A stretch of 53,692 nt of DNA, taken from positions 1-53,692 of the forward strand of contig LRTP01000221.1 of the NCBI GenBank assembly GCA_001550305.1, given 5' to 3'. The stretch comes from Streptomyces diastatochromogenes. GTDB lineage: Bacteria; Actinomycetota; Actinomycetes; Streptomycetales; Streptomycetaceae. The position numbers were made by a program, and so were the translations under genes. Positions 35,993 through 45,325 of the stretch are shown here, piece after piece. Within the stretch, counting starts at the first letter, position 1. Every line of letters begins with the position of its first letter. A model generated the notes under the pieces. It had not been told where the DNA came from. It saw only the letters and a list, made by a program, of their open reading frames with translations, and ran no database searches.

Positions 35993-37093
35993 GTGGAACT
36001 GACCTTTCTCGACCCCGTGTACGCACGACCGGGCCCTTATGCCTGCGCCTATCTGGACACCTCGCGTGATGTCCGTGACCCGGAGGCGGCGATCAGACTG
36101 CGGCGCCGGCATCTGCGTGAGGATCTGGCCCAGCAGGGGGCCGACCATGCCACCGTGGCTGTTGTCGACGATGTGGCGGGTACGGACCGGGAGGTTTCCG
36201 GGCGGCACGGGCAGGCCATCTTCGCGAGCCACGGCCATCTGGCTCTGGTGGAGGAACTGCCCGCCCCGCCGGCGCACGACGCGGCCCGGTTCAGCGCGTT
36301 GCCCGATGTGATGCCGCTCGCGGTCCAGCACGCCCCGGACATTCCGTATGCAGCCGTCACCGTGCACCGCGTCGTACACCCGGAGACCGGCGCGCCGGAG
36401 GAACTGGAGGTGGATTTCCAGTCGGGGAGGTGGCCGGGCAGTGCAGTTGCACCGGAAACGCGTCACCACCGCAGTGGTCCTGCGGCCCGGTGGCCGCACG
36501 GCGCCGCCGAGATCGCCGCCGAGTTGGCGGAACTGGTCCACCGCAGCCGTGCCGAGGCGATCGTGCTGGGCGGGGAGGCATGGGCGCGCAACGTCCTGGA
36601 GAACCGCCTGCCCGCCCCCTTGCGTGAGCTCGTGGTCACCGTCGCGAGTGACGGGCACGAGGCCGGTGAGGGCCGGGCCCTGCTGGAGCAGGAGCTGAGC
36701 GAGGTCTTCCGGGGCCGGATGAGCGAACGGGACCGGGCTCGGGTGGAGACGTTCCGGGCGCGGCGGCCCCAGCATGCCGACGCGGCCGAGGGCATGGCAG
36801 CGGTCGTGGCCGCGTTGCAGCGCGCTCAGGCAGGCGCACTGCTGCTGAACACGCCCGTCGATCTGCCCTTGCAGCTGTGGGCCGGCTCGGAGCCGACGCA
36901 GATCGCCCTGTCGTCCGCCGGCCCGGAGTCCTTCGGCGTCCTCGGCTTCCAGGAGGAGCCACCCGGCGCGGCCTTGATCCGCGCGCTGGTCCGCACCGGC
37001 GCGGAGCTGGTGGTCGTGCCACGGGAGGAGTTGCCTCTGGAGGACGGGGTGGGGGTGCTCCTGCGGTACACCGACCCGGGGGTGCCGCTGTGA
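35993..37093 (+). CDS. baeRF2 (Rv2629-like) release-factor-related protein
   Basis: A 366-residue protein of the bacterial archaeo-eukaryotic release-factor family 2. Rv2629, a DosR-regulon protein of M. tuberculosis, is the known relative. Visible landmarks are CAYLDTSRDVRDPEAAIRLR, HGHLALVEELPAPP, YAAVTVHRVV, IVLGGEAWARNVL and RTGAELVVVPREELPLEDGV followed by LLRY. The GTG start follows GAGGAG at six bases. The stop overlaps the next frame (TGATG), so it is probably co-transcribed with the Usp gene. The family is thought to act on ribosomes during stress or hibernation; that role is not demonstrated for this protein. Confidence 0.85.
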   Translation: MELTFLDPVYARPGPYACAYLDTSRDVRDPEAAIRLRRRHLREDLAQQGADHATVAVVDDVAGTDREVSGRHGQAIFASHGHLALVEELPAPPAHDAARFSALPDVMPLAVQHAPDIPYAAVTVHRVVHPETGAPEELEVDFQSGRWPGSAVAPETRHHRSGPAARWPHGAAEIAAELAELVHRSRAEAIVLGGEAWARNVLENRLPAPLRELVVTVASDGHEAGEGRALLEQELSEVFRGRMSERDRARVETFRARRPQHADAAEGMAAVVAALQRAQAGALLLNTPVDLPLQLWAGSEPTQIALSSAGPESFGVLGFQEEPPGAALIRALVRTGAELVVVPREELPLEDGVGVLLRYTDPGVPL

Positions 37094-37158
37094 TGCCCCC
37101 TCTCGCTCGGCCGAGGCTGCTGCGGGCGCTGCTCGGTGCTGGGAGGAGCTGGCCGGGT

Positions 37159-38031
37159 ATGTCCGAGGGACCGGTGGTGGTGGGGACGGACGGCTCGGCC
37201 GGCGCTGCACGTGCCGTGCTGTGGGCGGCGCAGGAGGCCGCTCTTCGGCATCAGCCCCTGCACATCGTGTGCGCCGTCGACCTCGACCTGGCGGAGCACC
37301 TGTCCGACGAAACCGCCCGGCGGGTCCGCGAGGCCGCCCGCTCCCTGCTGGCCGAGGCGGCGGCCGCGGCCGCCGGCAGGGCGCCTGACCTGGTGGTCAC
37401 CACGGAGGTCGGCCGGGTACCCGTGGTGGACAGCCTGCTACGGGCCGCGTCGGCAGTGCCGCATGCCAGGGACGCCGCGGTGACGATCGTCGTCGGTTCA
37501 CGGGGGATGGGTGGTTTCTCCGCGATGCTGCTGGGCTCGGTCGCGCTGACGCAGGCCGGGCAGGCGAGGTGCCCGGTAGTCGTCGTGCGTGGTGCGGAGC
37601 GGCCGTCGAGCGGGGTGGTCGTGGTGGGCGTACGGGATGAGGGGGACCTCGGAGCGGTGTGCTTCGCCGGGGAGATGGCCAGGCGGCGGAAGGCGTCCTT
37701 GCGTCTGCTGAGTGCGTGGACCTACATCTGCTACGTCGGGAGCATGGCGCCCATGGCCGACGCGGTGCGGGGTGCCATGGAGGCGAAGGCGGCGGCGAGC
37801 ACGCGCGTGCTCGCCGCCGTCCAGGCCGAGTTCCCGGACCTCGAGGTGACCGAAGAGGTGGTGAGGGTCCCGTCGTCGGCCGGTGCCCTGGTCGCGGCGT
37901 CCCTGCGCGCGGATCTCGTCGTGGTGGGCGCACGCAGGCCCGCGCACCGCGTGGGCCGTTACCTGGGCCCGGTCACGCACGCCGTTCTGCAGCACGCGCA
38001 CTGCCCGGTGGCTGTCGTCCCGCGGGGGTGA
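37159..38031 (+). CDS. Universal stress protein, tandem UspA domains
   Basis: Two Usp domains in 290 residues. Domain 1: VVVGTDGSAGAARAVLWAA to VVGSRGMGGFSAMLLGSVAL and CPVVVVRG, with an intact ATP loop G-x2-G-x9-GS. Domain 2: VVVVGVRDEGDLGAVCFAGE to VVVGARRPAHRVGRYLGPVT and CPVAVVPRG, where the loop has lost the glycines, so it probably does not bind ATP. ATG 37159 starts the domain and has GGAGGAG about 11 bases upstream; an ATG at 37093 that overlaps the baeRF2 stop would add 22 residues. Expression is likely coupled to baeRF2. Confidence 0.92.
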   Translation: MSEGPVVVGTDGSAGAARAVLWAAQEAALRHQPLHIVCAVDLDLAEHLSDETARRVREAARSLLAEAAAAAAGRAPDLVVTTEVGRVPVVDSLLRAASAVPHARDAAVTIVVGSRGMGGFSAMLLGSVALTQAGQARCPVVVVRGAERPSSGVVVVGVRDEGDLGAVCFAGEMARRRKASLRLLSAWTYICYVGSMAPMADAVRGAMEAKAAASTRVLAAVQAEFPDLEVTEEVVRVPSSAGALVAASLRADLVVVGARRPAHRVGRYLGPVTHAVLQHAHCPVAVVPRG

Positions 38032-38222
38032 CTTGTGTGAACTGGTGCCCCGGCCCTGGCACCCTCGGTCTTGCCTCGGCGCGCAGCCCGAGCGGGTAGG
38101 CGTCCGGCTTCAACGGGTTGGAACGGTGGTGGCAGGTCCCCGGTGACGGGGTATGCGATGCCTGTCGGGACGCCCGCGCAGCGCGGCCTCAGCTTACGAC
38201 TCGGTACGCGATCGTTGGCGCC

Positions 38223-38258
38223 CTCGCAGGATTCGATGGGTCCTGGCGATCCTGCGAG
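38223..38258. repeat. Perfect inverted repeat upstream of grpB-like gene
   Basis: CTCGCAGGAT (38223-38232) and ATCCTGCGAG (38249-38258) pair perfectly with a 16-base loop. The right arm ends nine bases before the ATG, so a hairpin in the mRNA would hide the ribosome binding region; it could equally be an operator. Confidence 0.6.
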
Positions 38259-38267
38259 ACTGCCAGC

Positions 38268-38801
38268 ATGACTGGCATGATCGTGGTCGGCGACTACGAC
38301 CCCTCATGGGATGAGCGATTCCAGGATCTGCGGCAGCGACTTGCACCTCACGTCGCGGATCTGGCGGTATCCATCGAGCATGTCGGAAGTACAGCCGTGC
38401 CCGGGTGCGCCGCCAAGCCGATCATCGACCTCGACATTGTGGTGGCCGAGGAGGCTGCCATGCCCGAGCTGATCTCCCGTCTCACCGCGCAGGGCTACCG
38501 GCACGAAGGTGATCTGGGGGTTGCGGGGCGGGAGGCATTCCAAGCCCCGTCCGCGGCTCCCGAACATCACCTGTACGGCGTGGTCGCAGGTTCCAAGCCC
38601 CACCTTGATCACATCTTGCTCCGTGACTACCTGCGTCAGCGGCCCCATGAAGTCCGGCGCTACAGCGCGTTGAAGAGGACCTTGGCGCAGCGGTTCCATG
38701 CCGACAGCGAGGGCAGGCGGGACTACTCGACGGCGAAGAGTGCCCTGGTGGAGGAACTGGTCGCGAAGTCCTACGCGGCCGCGGCCGCTGACCAGCCGTG
38801 A
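38268..38801 (+). CDS. GrpB family (UPF0157) nucleotidyltransferase-fold protein
   Basis: Protein of 177 residues. It shows VVGDYDPSWDERFQDLRQRL, VSIEHVGSTAVPGCAAKPII, DLDIVV and HHLYGVVAGSKPHLDHILLRD, the GrpB signature: HVGSTAVPG with the Asp pair in DLDIVV forms a minimal nucleotidyltransferase active site. The function is unsettled; members are linked to CoA or nucleotide metabolism and stress. No clear ribosome binding site is seen at ATG 38268 because the inverted repeat covers that region. It stands alone between the Usp gene and an IS element. Confidence 0.88.
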   Translation: MTGMIVVGDYDPSWDERFQDLRQRLAPHVADLAVSIEHVGSTAVPGCAAKPIIDLDIVVAEEAAMPELISRLTAQGYRHEGDLGVAGREAFQAPSAAPEHHLYGVVAGSKPHLDHILLRDYLRQRPHEVRRYSALKRTLAQRFHADSEGRRDYSTAKSALVEELVAKSYAAAAADQP

Positions 38802-38832
38802 CGTGAGGAGGGCCGCACGGGTTGGTGATGTT

Positions 38833-39810
38833 GTGACGCATTACCGGGCCCGTGCGGCCATGTCCCATCCTGCCTTCTGCGGCCTTGATCGTGCACATCT
38901 CGGCGTTTTGACCGAGGAGTTGGCCGACCCGTGGCTGGCACGTTGCGAGTCCCAGCTGCGCAAGCGACGGGGTGGGAAGCGCCAACGGGCCGCCGGAGCC
39001 GGGCCAGAACACAAGCTGGTCTTCACCGACCGGGTCCTGGTCACCCTGGCCCACCTGCGCCTGCAGCTGCCGCACGCGGCACTGGCCGAGCTGTACGGCG
39101 TGACCCGCCCCACCGTCACCCGCGCCATCCACGAGATCCGCCCGCTGCTCGCCGCCCGCGGCTTCGCCGTCCCCGACCGGCCCGGCCTGCGCCTACGCAC
39201 CCTGGCCGACGTCTTCGCCTACGCCCAGGCCGAAGACGTCGAGCTGCGCATCGACGGCACCGAGACCCAGGTCCGCCGCCCCAAGGCTGGTTGCCCCGGC
39301 CGCAAGGCGTTCGTCTCCGGCAAGAAGAAGCAGAACACCGCCAAGACCACCACCATCAGCGACGGCTCGGGGCGCCTGCTGTGGTCCGGGGCCGACCGGC
39401 CCGGCCGGATGCACGACCAGACCGCGATGCGCACCGAAGGCATCGCCGAACAGCTGCGGCTCCACCCGGACGTCAGGGCGAAGGTCGACGAGGGCTACCG
39501 GGGTCTGGCCAACGACTTCCCTCAGCAGGTCCAGGCGCCGCCGCGCAAGCCGAAAGACGAGGCGCCACTGGGCGAGAGGTACGCCTGGCGCGAGGAGCGC
39601 CGTCGTCAGTCCTCGGCACGGATCTGCGTGGAGCACACCATCGGCGAGGAGAAGAAGTGGCGGCCGCTCCAGCGCTACCTCGGCCGCCGGGAGGCCTACG
39701 CCGAAACGCACGCCGCCATCGCCGGACTGGTCTCCGACCGCGCGGCCCGCAGGCCCGCCCGGCGGCGCACCAGCACCGAGCTCGTGCTCGCCCGGCAGAC
39801 CGCCTGCTGA
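38833..39810 (+). CDS. IS5-type DDE transposase (DDE_Tnp_4 superfamily)
   Basis: Transposase of about 325 residues. An N-terminal helix-turn-helix (LPHAALAELYGVTRPTVTRAI) precedes the DDE domain: RIDGTETQVRRP (first Asp), GADRPGRMHDQTAM (second Asp) and ICVEHTIGEEKKWRPLQRY (Glu). All three catalytic residues are kept and the frame is intact, so it could be active. GTG 38833 (VTHYRA) or ATG 38860 could be the start. I could not find a clean pair of terminal inverted repeats; the only shared end is GGTTGG near 38820 and CCAACC near 39850. Confidence 0.85.
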   Translation: MTHYRARAAMSHPAFCGLDRAHLGVLTEELADPWLARCESQLRKRRGGKRQRAAGAGPEHKLVFTDRVLVTLAHLRLQLPHAALAELYGVTRPTVTRAIHEIRPLLAARGFAVPDRPGLRLRTLADVFAYAQAEDVELRIDGTETQVRRPKAGCPGRKAFVSGKKKQNTAKTTTISDGSGRLLWSGADRPGRMHDQTAMRTEGIAEQLRLHPDVRAKVDEGYRGLANDFPQQVQAPPRKPKDEAPLGERYAWREERRRQSSARICVEHTIGEEKKWRPLQRYLGRREAYAETHAAIAGLVSDRAARRPARRRTSTELVLARQTAC

Positions 39811-39869
39811 TCACCCACCAGCCGAACCGCCAGGCCAGCACGCCCCAACCTCAATCGCGTACCGAGTCG

Positions 39870-41597
39870 TTAGTCCGCCCGGTCTTTGCGCAGGAATCGG
39901 CGCAGCCGCCGCAGTGGCCAGGTGTTGATCACGTCGTCCGGGGTGAGCCAGCCGCGTTGTGCCGTGCCGATTCCGTAGCGGAGGTACGCGAGTTGGGGGA
40001 TCGAGTGGGCGTCGGTGTCGATGGCGAACTTCGCCCCGTGAGTCCTGGCGCGGAGGATGTCCTCATCGCCCAGGTCGAGGCGGTCGGGCTGGGCGTTGAT
40101 CTCCAGGGCCGTGCCGGTACAGGCGCAGGCGGCGAACACCTCGTCGAGGTCGGCGTCGATGCCCGGCCGTTTGCCGATCAGGCGGGTGGTGGGGTGGCCG
40201 ATTACGTTGATGCGGGGGTTCTCGCAGGCGCGTACGAGCCGCCGGGTCATCGCCTTCCGGCCGAGGTTGAAGTGGGAGTGCACCGAGGCCACGCAGATGT
40301 CGAAGCCCTGGAGGAATTCGTCGGGCCAGTCCACCTCCCCATCGGGGCCGATGTTGAGCTCGGTGCCGTGCAGCAGCCGCATCCCGTGGTACGTGCCGTC
40401 CAGTGACCGCATGTGCTCGCGCTGGGCGAGGATCTTCTCGTCGGTCATGCGCTGCATGTACAGGTTCGGCGCGTGGTCGGTGACCGCGTAGTACGCGTGG
40501 CCCCGCACGGCGGCCGCTGCCACCATCTCCTCCAGCGGGGCGAGGCCGTCGGTGAGGTCGGTGTGGGTGTGCAGGTCACCTCTGATGTCGCCCTCCGCCA
40601 CCCCCTCGGGCAGCTCACCGCGCAGTGCGGCTTCGATCTCCCCCCGGTCCTCGCGAAGCGTGGGCGGGATCCACGGCAGGCCGAGCCTGGCGTACACCTC
40701 CTCCTCGGACCGGGAGGCGACCCGCTTCCCGCCCTCGGTTTCGAACAGCCCGTACTCGGAGAGCTTCAGCCCCAGGTGAACGGCGATCGTGCGGGTGCGG
40801 ATGTTGTGCGCCTTCGAACCGGTGAAGTACTGCAGCCCGGCGCCCCACGCGTCCGGTCGCACCACGCGCAGGTCCACCTGGACACCCTTGACGGTACGGA
40901 CCGAGGTCTTCTTCTCGCCGTGCGCGATGACCTCGGCGGTGGAGGGCAGTTCGGTGAGTGCCTCCATGAACGGGGCCGACCGGCCGGCGGCGACGAGGAT
41001 GTCGATGTCGCCGATGGTCTCCTTCATGCGGCGCAGCGAACCGGCGTACGCGCAGTGTTCACAGCCGGTGATCCGGGAGAGTTCCGTGACGATGTCCTCG
41101 GCGGACTCCATGGCGGTGCCCAGCGGGATCCGCCCTCCTGCCTGCTGCATGAGGGCGATGCCGTGCAGGATGTTCTCCTCGGTCTTCTCCCCGAATCCCT
41201 TCAGGTCGCGCAGCTTCTCCGCCTTGATGGCGTCGGCCAGTTCGCTCACCGAGGAGATGTGCAGATCCTCGTAGAGGGTCATCGCCTTCCTGGGGCCGAG
41301 AGTGGGGATGGTGATGAGCTGCCGTACCCCTGCGGGAATCTGGGCCCGCCTCTCCTCGACCACCGTGACATGGCCGGTGCGGAAGTACTCGATGACCTTC
41401 TCGGCGATCGACTTGCCCACGCCGGGGATCTCTTTCAGACCCGCGACGTCGAGGTGGGAGACATCGGCGGGGTAGCCGCCGATCGCGCGGGCCGCCTTTT
41501 CGTAGGCGCGCGCTTTGAACGCGTCGCCTCCGGTGATGGCGATGAGGTCCGCGTACTCCTGCAGGAGTGCCTCGACCTCCTCGTTGGGTCGGACCAC
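39870..41597 (-). CDS. polX: PolX-type DNA polymerase/3'-5' exonuclease with PHP domain
   Basis: A 575-residue DNA repair enzyme. The N-terminus has an 8-kDa-like HhH region (KARAYEKAARAIGGYPADVS, LKEIPGVGKSIAEKV and a second HhH, DLKGFGEKTEENIL). The nucleotidyltransferase palm shows YAGSLRRMKETIGDIDILVA with GS and the D-x-D pair, then VQVDLRVV for the third Asp. The PHP exonuclease follows: GDLHTHTDLTDG, YYAVTDHAPN, LLHGTELNIG, VASVHSHF, VIGHPTTRL and FAIDTDAHS, with all metal-ligand His/Asp kept. The start is GTG 41597. It probably fills short gaps in base-excision repair. Confidence 0.95.
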   Translation of the reverse strand: MVRPNEEVEALLQEYADLIAITGGDAFKARAYEKAARAIGGYPADVSHLDVAGLKEIPGVGKSIAEKVIEYFRTGHVTVVEERRAQIPAGVRQLITIPTLGPRKAMTLYEDLHISSVSELADAIKAEKLRDLKGFGEKTEENILHGIALMQQAGGRIPLGTAMESAEDIVTELSRITGCEHCAYAGSLRRMKETIGDIDILVAAGRSAPFMEALTELPSTAEVIAHGEKKTSVRTVKGVQVDLRVVRPDAWGAGLQYFTGSKAHNIRTRTIAVHLGLKLSEYGLFETEGGKRVASRSEEEVYARLGLPWIPPTLREDRGEIEAALRGELPEGVAEGDIRGDLHTHTDLTDGLAPLEEMVAAAAVRGHAYYAVTDHAPNLYMQRMTDEKILAQREHMRSLDGTYHGMRLLHGTELNIGPDGEVDWPDEFLQGFDICVASVHSHFNLGRKAMTRRLVRACENPRINVIGHPTTRLIGKRPGIDADLDEVFAACACTGTALEINAQPDRLDLGDEDILRARTHGAKFAIDTDAHSIPQLAYLRYGIGTAQRGWLTPDDVINTWPLRRLRRFLRKDRAD

Positions 41598-42081
41598 GTC
41601 TCACAGTCTAGGAACCGGCCTGTCCGACCTGCCAGTTGAGGGCACGCGTCCGGTGGCACCACGACCGGACGGAGGCGTCGGACCTCGACGTGCTCTCCAG
41701 GCCCCTTCAGCGCGCGAAGTCACGGGCCCGAGGGTGTACTGGAAGTCGGCAGAATCCGCGCAGCGAGTGGTCCGAGGCGTGCGCGCGATCAACGATGAAG
41801 TGGTGCGCACACCGCGTATCACCCCCCTGCGCGGTCGGAGCGCGGCCCGTGACCAGGCGGTCGTCCCTCGTGCCGACACATCGAGGGCGCGTTTTCCAGG
41901 AGGTCTGATCCAGCGCCGCGCCGCGCACGTCGTGGCTGTGCCGTGACACGCTTCGCGGGACTCCGAACGGCTGCGGGCGACCGGCGGCCCTGGATCGGTT
42001 GAGCCACCTCTGTGGCTCCCGCATCAACCGTGAGCCCGATGGCGCACTAACCCTCTGGTCATCGCTCGGAAGGTAGCGGAC
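41598..42081. other. Intergenic with a possible BON-domain remnant
   Basis: No intact gene. On the plus strand around 41740-41830 the frame reads RVYWKSAESAQRVVRGVRAI then NDEVVRTPRITPL, which resembles the end of a BON domain (GVRGVxNxVxVxPR). Too little is left to be sure. Confidence 0.35.
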
Positions 42082-42726
42082 ATGGCGGAAGCCGCCCATC
42101 CACCCGAGGATCTCGTACGGGCCGTTCGAGCGGCCGGCATCAGAGACGAGCGCCTGCTCCAGGCTATGCGGGCGATGCCCCGAGCGGCATTCGTCCCCGC
42201 CGGCCATCAAACGCATGCCTACCGTGACGTGCCCCTTCCGATCGGGCACGGACAGGTGACCACGCAACCCTCGCTCTCGGCGATGATGATCGAGAGCCTT
42301 GATCTGAGCGGGGCCGAGCACGTCCTTGAGATCGGCACCGGCCTCGGCTTCCAGACCGCGCTGCTCGCCCGGTTGGCCGGCGATGTGGTGACCATCGAGA
42401 TGTGGCCGGAGATCGGCGAGGAGGCGCGGGCCAATCTTGCCCGACAGGGCATTCGCAATGTCGAGCTGCGTATCGGGGACGGCAGTGGCGGCGTCCCGGA
42501 CCGTGCTCCGTACGACGCGGTCATCGTGTCCGCCGCGTTCCCGGAGGTTCCTGCGCCGCTGGCCGGGCAACTGCGTTTTGGCGGCCGACTCGTCCAGCCC
42601 ATCGGGCCGGGAGGGCGGGAGCAGGTCGTGTCCTTTCTGCGCACTGCGGCGGGCCTGGAGCGCCGGCGGATACTTACGCCAGCGCATTTCGTCCGCCTGC
42701 AAGGACGGTACGGCTTCCCCTCCTGA
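42082..42726 (+). CDS. pcm: Protein-L-isoaspartate O-methyltransferase
   Basis: Repairs age-damaged isoaspartyl residues using S-adenosylmethionine. It has 214 residues, the family's usual size. The start RAAGIRDERLLQAMRAMPRA is followed by FVPAGHQTHAYRDVPLPIGH and QVTTQPSLSAMMIESL (substrate-site region), then SAM motif I HVLEIGTGLGFQTALLA and the post-motif acidic EMWPE. The ATG follows GGAAGG. Its 3' end faces the broken PP2C gene. Protein repair fits the maintenance theme of the island. Confidence 0.93.
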   Translation: MAEAAHPPEDLVRAVRAAGIRDERLLQAMRAMPRAAFVPAGHQTHAYRDVPLPIGHGQVTTQPSLSAMMIESLDLSGAEHVLEIGTGLGFQTALLARLAGDVVTIEMWPEIGEEARANLARQGIRNVELRIGDGSGGVPDRAPYDAVIVSAAFPEVPAPLAGQLRFGGRLVQPIGPGGREQVVSFLRTAAGLERRRILTPAHFVRLQGRYGFPS

Positions 42727-42789
42727 GCCCTGTGGACCGCGTCGCACCGGCGGCATTCCGGCGGCTTTGAACGTCAGGAGTGACCGAGG

Positions 42790-43155
42790 CAGTATGACGG
42801 TGTCCGCGACGGTCGTGCCCATTGTGGTCAATGCGTCGCCGTCTCTGCCTGCTGCCGCGTACACCGCGCGGTTGCAGGCGTTCAGTGCCTGGCGGACGTC
42901 GTCCTCGTTGGTCAGGACAGGCCCGGCCGACGCGAGGCGGCGGACGGCCAGGGCACTGGCCACCTCCCCGCCGGGCTGCCCGCCGAACCCGTCGGCGACC
43001 GCGACGACGAGCGGTGTACCGAGCGGGAACACCGGCGTCTGCGGGTTCTCGGCCACGGTGGCGCACAGTGTCCACGGCCCCACGACCAGGCTGTCCTCGT
43101 TCCGGTCGCGGATCGGTCCCGGATGGCTCAGCGCACTCACAGCGACGTACGTCAT
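42790..43155 (-). pseudogene. PP2C-type phosphatase, N-terminal half only
   Basis: MTYVAVSALSHPGPIRDRNE then DSLVVGPWTLCATVAENPQT and VVAVADGFGGQPGGEVASAL give PP2C motifs 1 and 2 (RNED and DGFGG). Similarity stops after DALTTMGTTVA, and the frame runs on antisense to the methyltransferase gene. The later metal-binding Asp motifs are missing, so no active phosphatase can result. Confidence 0.75.
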
Positions 43156-43798
43156 CGGACGCCACCGCCTTCCCATACCGGACCGATGGGCATGTGACTC
43201 GTGACTGTCTGCCTGGGGGAATGGCACCGGGCAGCGAATCCGAGGCCGGATCGTGCGCCTGGGCGGGCGGGCCCATTCCCTCGGTGTCGCGCTCGGCGGC
43301 ATCCGCCGGCTGCCGGGCGAGGTCGTGCATGGCTGGCCCTGCGCCAAGGTGCCAACGTATGGGACAGGCAGTCAGCCCGGCCGAGGGGCAGGCTGGGCGG
43401 AGTGAGAACTCAGAATGACACGAGGTGCTCGTCGTGACGAGTCGGCCGAGTTCGGAGAGCCCTGGCGTTTGGGTACCTCGAACCCGCTCCGTTCGGCCAG
43501 TTGGCTGTCTGCGAGACCTACGCAACCGCCCGATTCCGATGCGGCGGCCGGCTCGTCGGCTCCCGTGGATGTTGATGACGCTGTTGGAAAGTGATCTGCT
43601 TCGTTTCCCCCCGCCGGTCCGACGGCTCCATCGCAGAGGGGTTTCCCGACATCACCGGCCGGACCGACCGGTCCCGTGAAGGACCGTTCGGCCCCTGCCG
43701 TCGCGTACGCCGCGCGCGCATGATGTTCGTACGACCCGGTCGCGCCGAGGCACGGCGCTCCATATTGGGCCGCGAGGAGGAATCTGGAGGTGGTCGCC
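43156..43798. other. Gene-free stretch of about 640 bases
   Basis: No gene recognised on either strand; frames have biased composition without recognisable motifs. The promoter of the small gene at 43799 may lie at its right end. Confidence 0.4.
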
Positions 43799-44089
43799 GT
43801 GAGCACGGCTCCTTGGCGCCAGTCACGCAGGCGTTCGATATCCGTTCTGGACCTGCCGTGCGCGGAGCGCACCGTCGGCGTGGAAGCAGCCCTGAAGCTG
43901 CCGAACGTGACGATGCTGGTGGTCGAGGACACCTGCGCCCAGATCGCGCACGAAGACTGGCAGCACCGTGAACCAACACGCTGGCACCTGCAGGCTCACC
44001 GTTGCTGGCGTTCCGAGGGCCGGCTCCTGCGAGCCAAGAAGAACCGCTTGAAGGAACTGGCGGCCCAGTGCCTGGACGCCCCGGACTGA
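43799..44089 (+). CDS. Small hypothetical protein
   Basis: A 96-residue frame starting at GTG with GGAGG eight bases upstream. The sequence ISVLDLPCAERTVGVEAALK, VTMLVVEDTCAQIAHEDWQH and LLRAKKNRLKELAAQCLDAP looks like a globular alpha/beta protein with a basic C-terminal helix. It is not recognised. The good ribosome binding site is the main argument for it; the long non-coding flanks argue for caution. Confidence 0.45.
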   Translation: MSTAPWRQSRRRSISVLDLPCAERTVGVEAALKLPNVTMLVVEDTCAQIAHEDWQHREPTRWHLQAHRCWRSEGRLLRAKKNRLKELAAQCLDAPD

Positions 44090-44655
44090 GCACTGCTTCG
44101 AGAAGCGGTAGCGCATTGCGGCCCGTTCACAAGCCACAGTTGAGGGACAGGGCCCTCCCGGGCGTGGCACACACCCTGTGTTGCGCCCGGGGCGGGGGTT
44201 CACCAGAGTCAGCGAGGTGGGAAGCGCCAACTCCTCGTTGAGGTCTTGGGGGCAACAGCACCTGGACTCGGTTGGCCAACTGACGTTATGTCAGCCTTCC
44301 CCGCGCAGTGCGGGGTTGCACCCGAACTCCGGCTGGGGCCGCGCCTGGGTGTTGCTAGCGCCGCTCCTCCCGGCCTTCGTCCTGACGGTGTTTCTGGGCG
44401 AGTGGCTGCCGAGACTCCAGACGCGCGAGGACAGCGATGAGACCGTGCCCCTGAGCACGAGGTTCCTGGAAGGCGGCGCCGCCCTGTGGGCCTTGATCGC
44501 CCCGGGCGTCGCCGCACTGATCGTCGGCCATCGAAGCACGCCCTCCCGCAGAATCCGTGCGGTGCCGGTGCGAGTCGCCGACCGGGCAGCCGTCGCTCAT
44601 GATGGAGAAGAGAGTCACATGGCTTTTCGAGTCCACATCCGCGGAGGTGAGCCTC
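44090..44655. other. Intergenic with a possible membrane-protein remnant
   Basis: In one plus-strand frame, 44340-44540 encodes two hydrophobic segments, VLLAPLLPAFVLTVFLGEWL and GGAALWALIAPGVAALIVGH, but without a convincing start. The frame continues into the Hsp20 gene out of phase. It is probably a decayed membrane protein; nothing else was seen. Confidence 0.35.
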
Positions 44656-45114
44656 ATGACTCTGCCCGCACGACACCGGCACGGCAGCCTGCTGGAGCGG
44701 GCCTACCCGCCGATAGCCGCCGAGTTCGACGAGTTCTTCGAGCGGATGAACCGGTTCCTGGAGTCCGCCGCACCGTCCTGGACAGAGCCCATGACGTGGG
44801 CGCCGTTGGCCGACCTGAGTGAGACCGACGAGGCCTACAAGGTCGAGTGCGAACTGCCCGGCATCAAGCGCGAGGACATCAACGTCGAGGTCAGCGGACG
44901 GGAACTGCACATCACCGGGGAGCTGAAGGAACGCGAACCGGAAGGCGTCCTGCGCCGCGCCACGCGCCGCACCGGGCGATTCGAGTACCGGGCGCTGTTG
45001 CCCACCGAGGTGAAGGCCGAGGACGTGCACGCCACCCTTGCCGACGGCATCCTCACCGTCGCCGTCCCCAAGGCTCAGGCGGCCAAGCCCCATCACATCG
45101 AGATCGAGGGCTGA
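44656..45114 (+). CDS. Hsp20-family small heat-shock protein (second copy)
   Basis: Chaperone of 152 residues, paralogue of the protein at 24543-25019 (shared TLPARHRHGSLLERAYP-like start, EFDEFFERMNRFLE and the same alpha-crystallin blocks). Key blocks are WAPLADLSETDEAYKVECEL, PGIKREDINVEV, LHITGELKER, GRFEYRALLP and DGILTVAVPKAQ. The ATG is preceded by an excellent GGAGGTGA. Both copies end in AKPxHIEI. A weak inverted repeat, GTGCGGA/TCCGCAC (45144-45173), follows and may help termination. Having two intact copies indicates selection for strong holdase activity. Confidence 0.93.
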   Translation: MTLPARHRHGSLLERAYPPIAAEFDEFFERMNRFLESAAPSWTEPMTWAPLADLSETDEAYKVECELPGIKREDINVEVSGRELHITGELKEREPEGVLRRATRRTGRFEYRALLPTEVKAEDVHATLADGILTVAVPKAQAAKPHHIEIEG

Positions 45115-45325
45115 ACCGCCACCCCTGAAGGAACGATCGACGAGTGCGGACGACCCCGACCCTTGATCCGCACCCGTTCGACCACGTGAGGTGACCAGCG
45201 GAAGGGGGCAGGAGGATGGGTTACAAGACCTGTCGCACGCCCCTACACCATGCGGACCCGTACCCGCCATGATCGGCCGTGGAAGGACGCATGTTCGGCC
45301 GACCGGCAGGAATCCCAGGACGACC

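Noticed and set aside
38810..39860. Terminal inverted repeats of the IS element
   Set aside because: Only a six-base GGTTGG/CCAACC match was found, too short to set the element's ends with confidence.
41707..43347. A 546-codon minus-strand open frame
   Set aside because: Only its first part is a PP2C remnant; the rest is antisense to the protein-isoaspartate methyltransferase gene.
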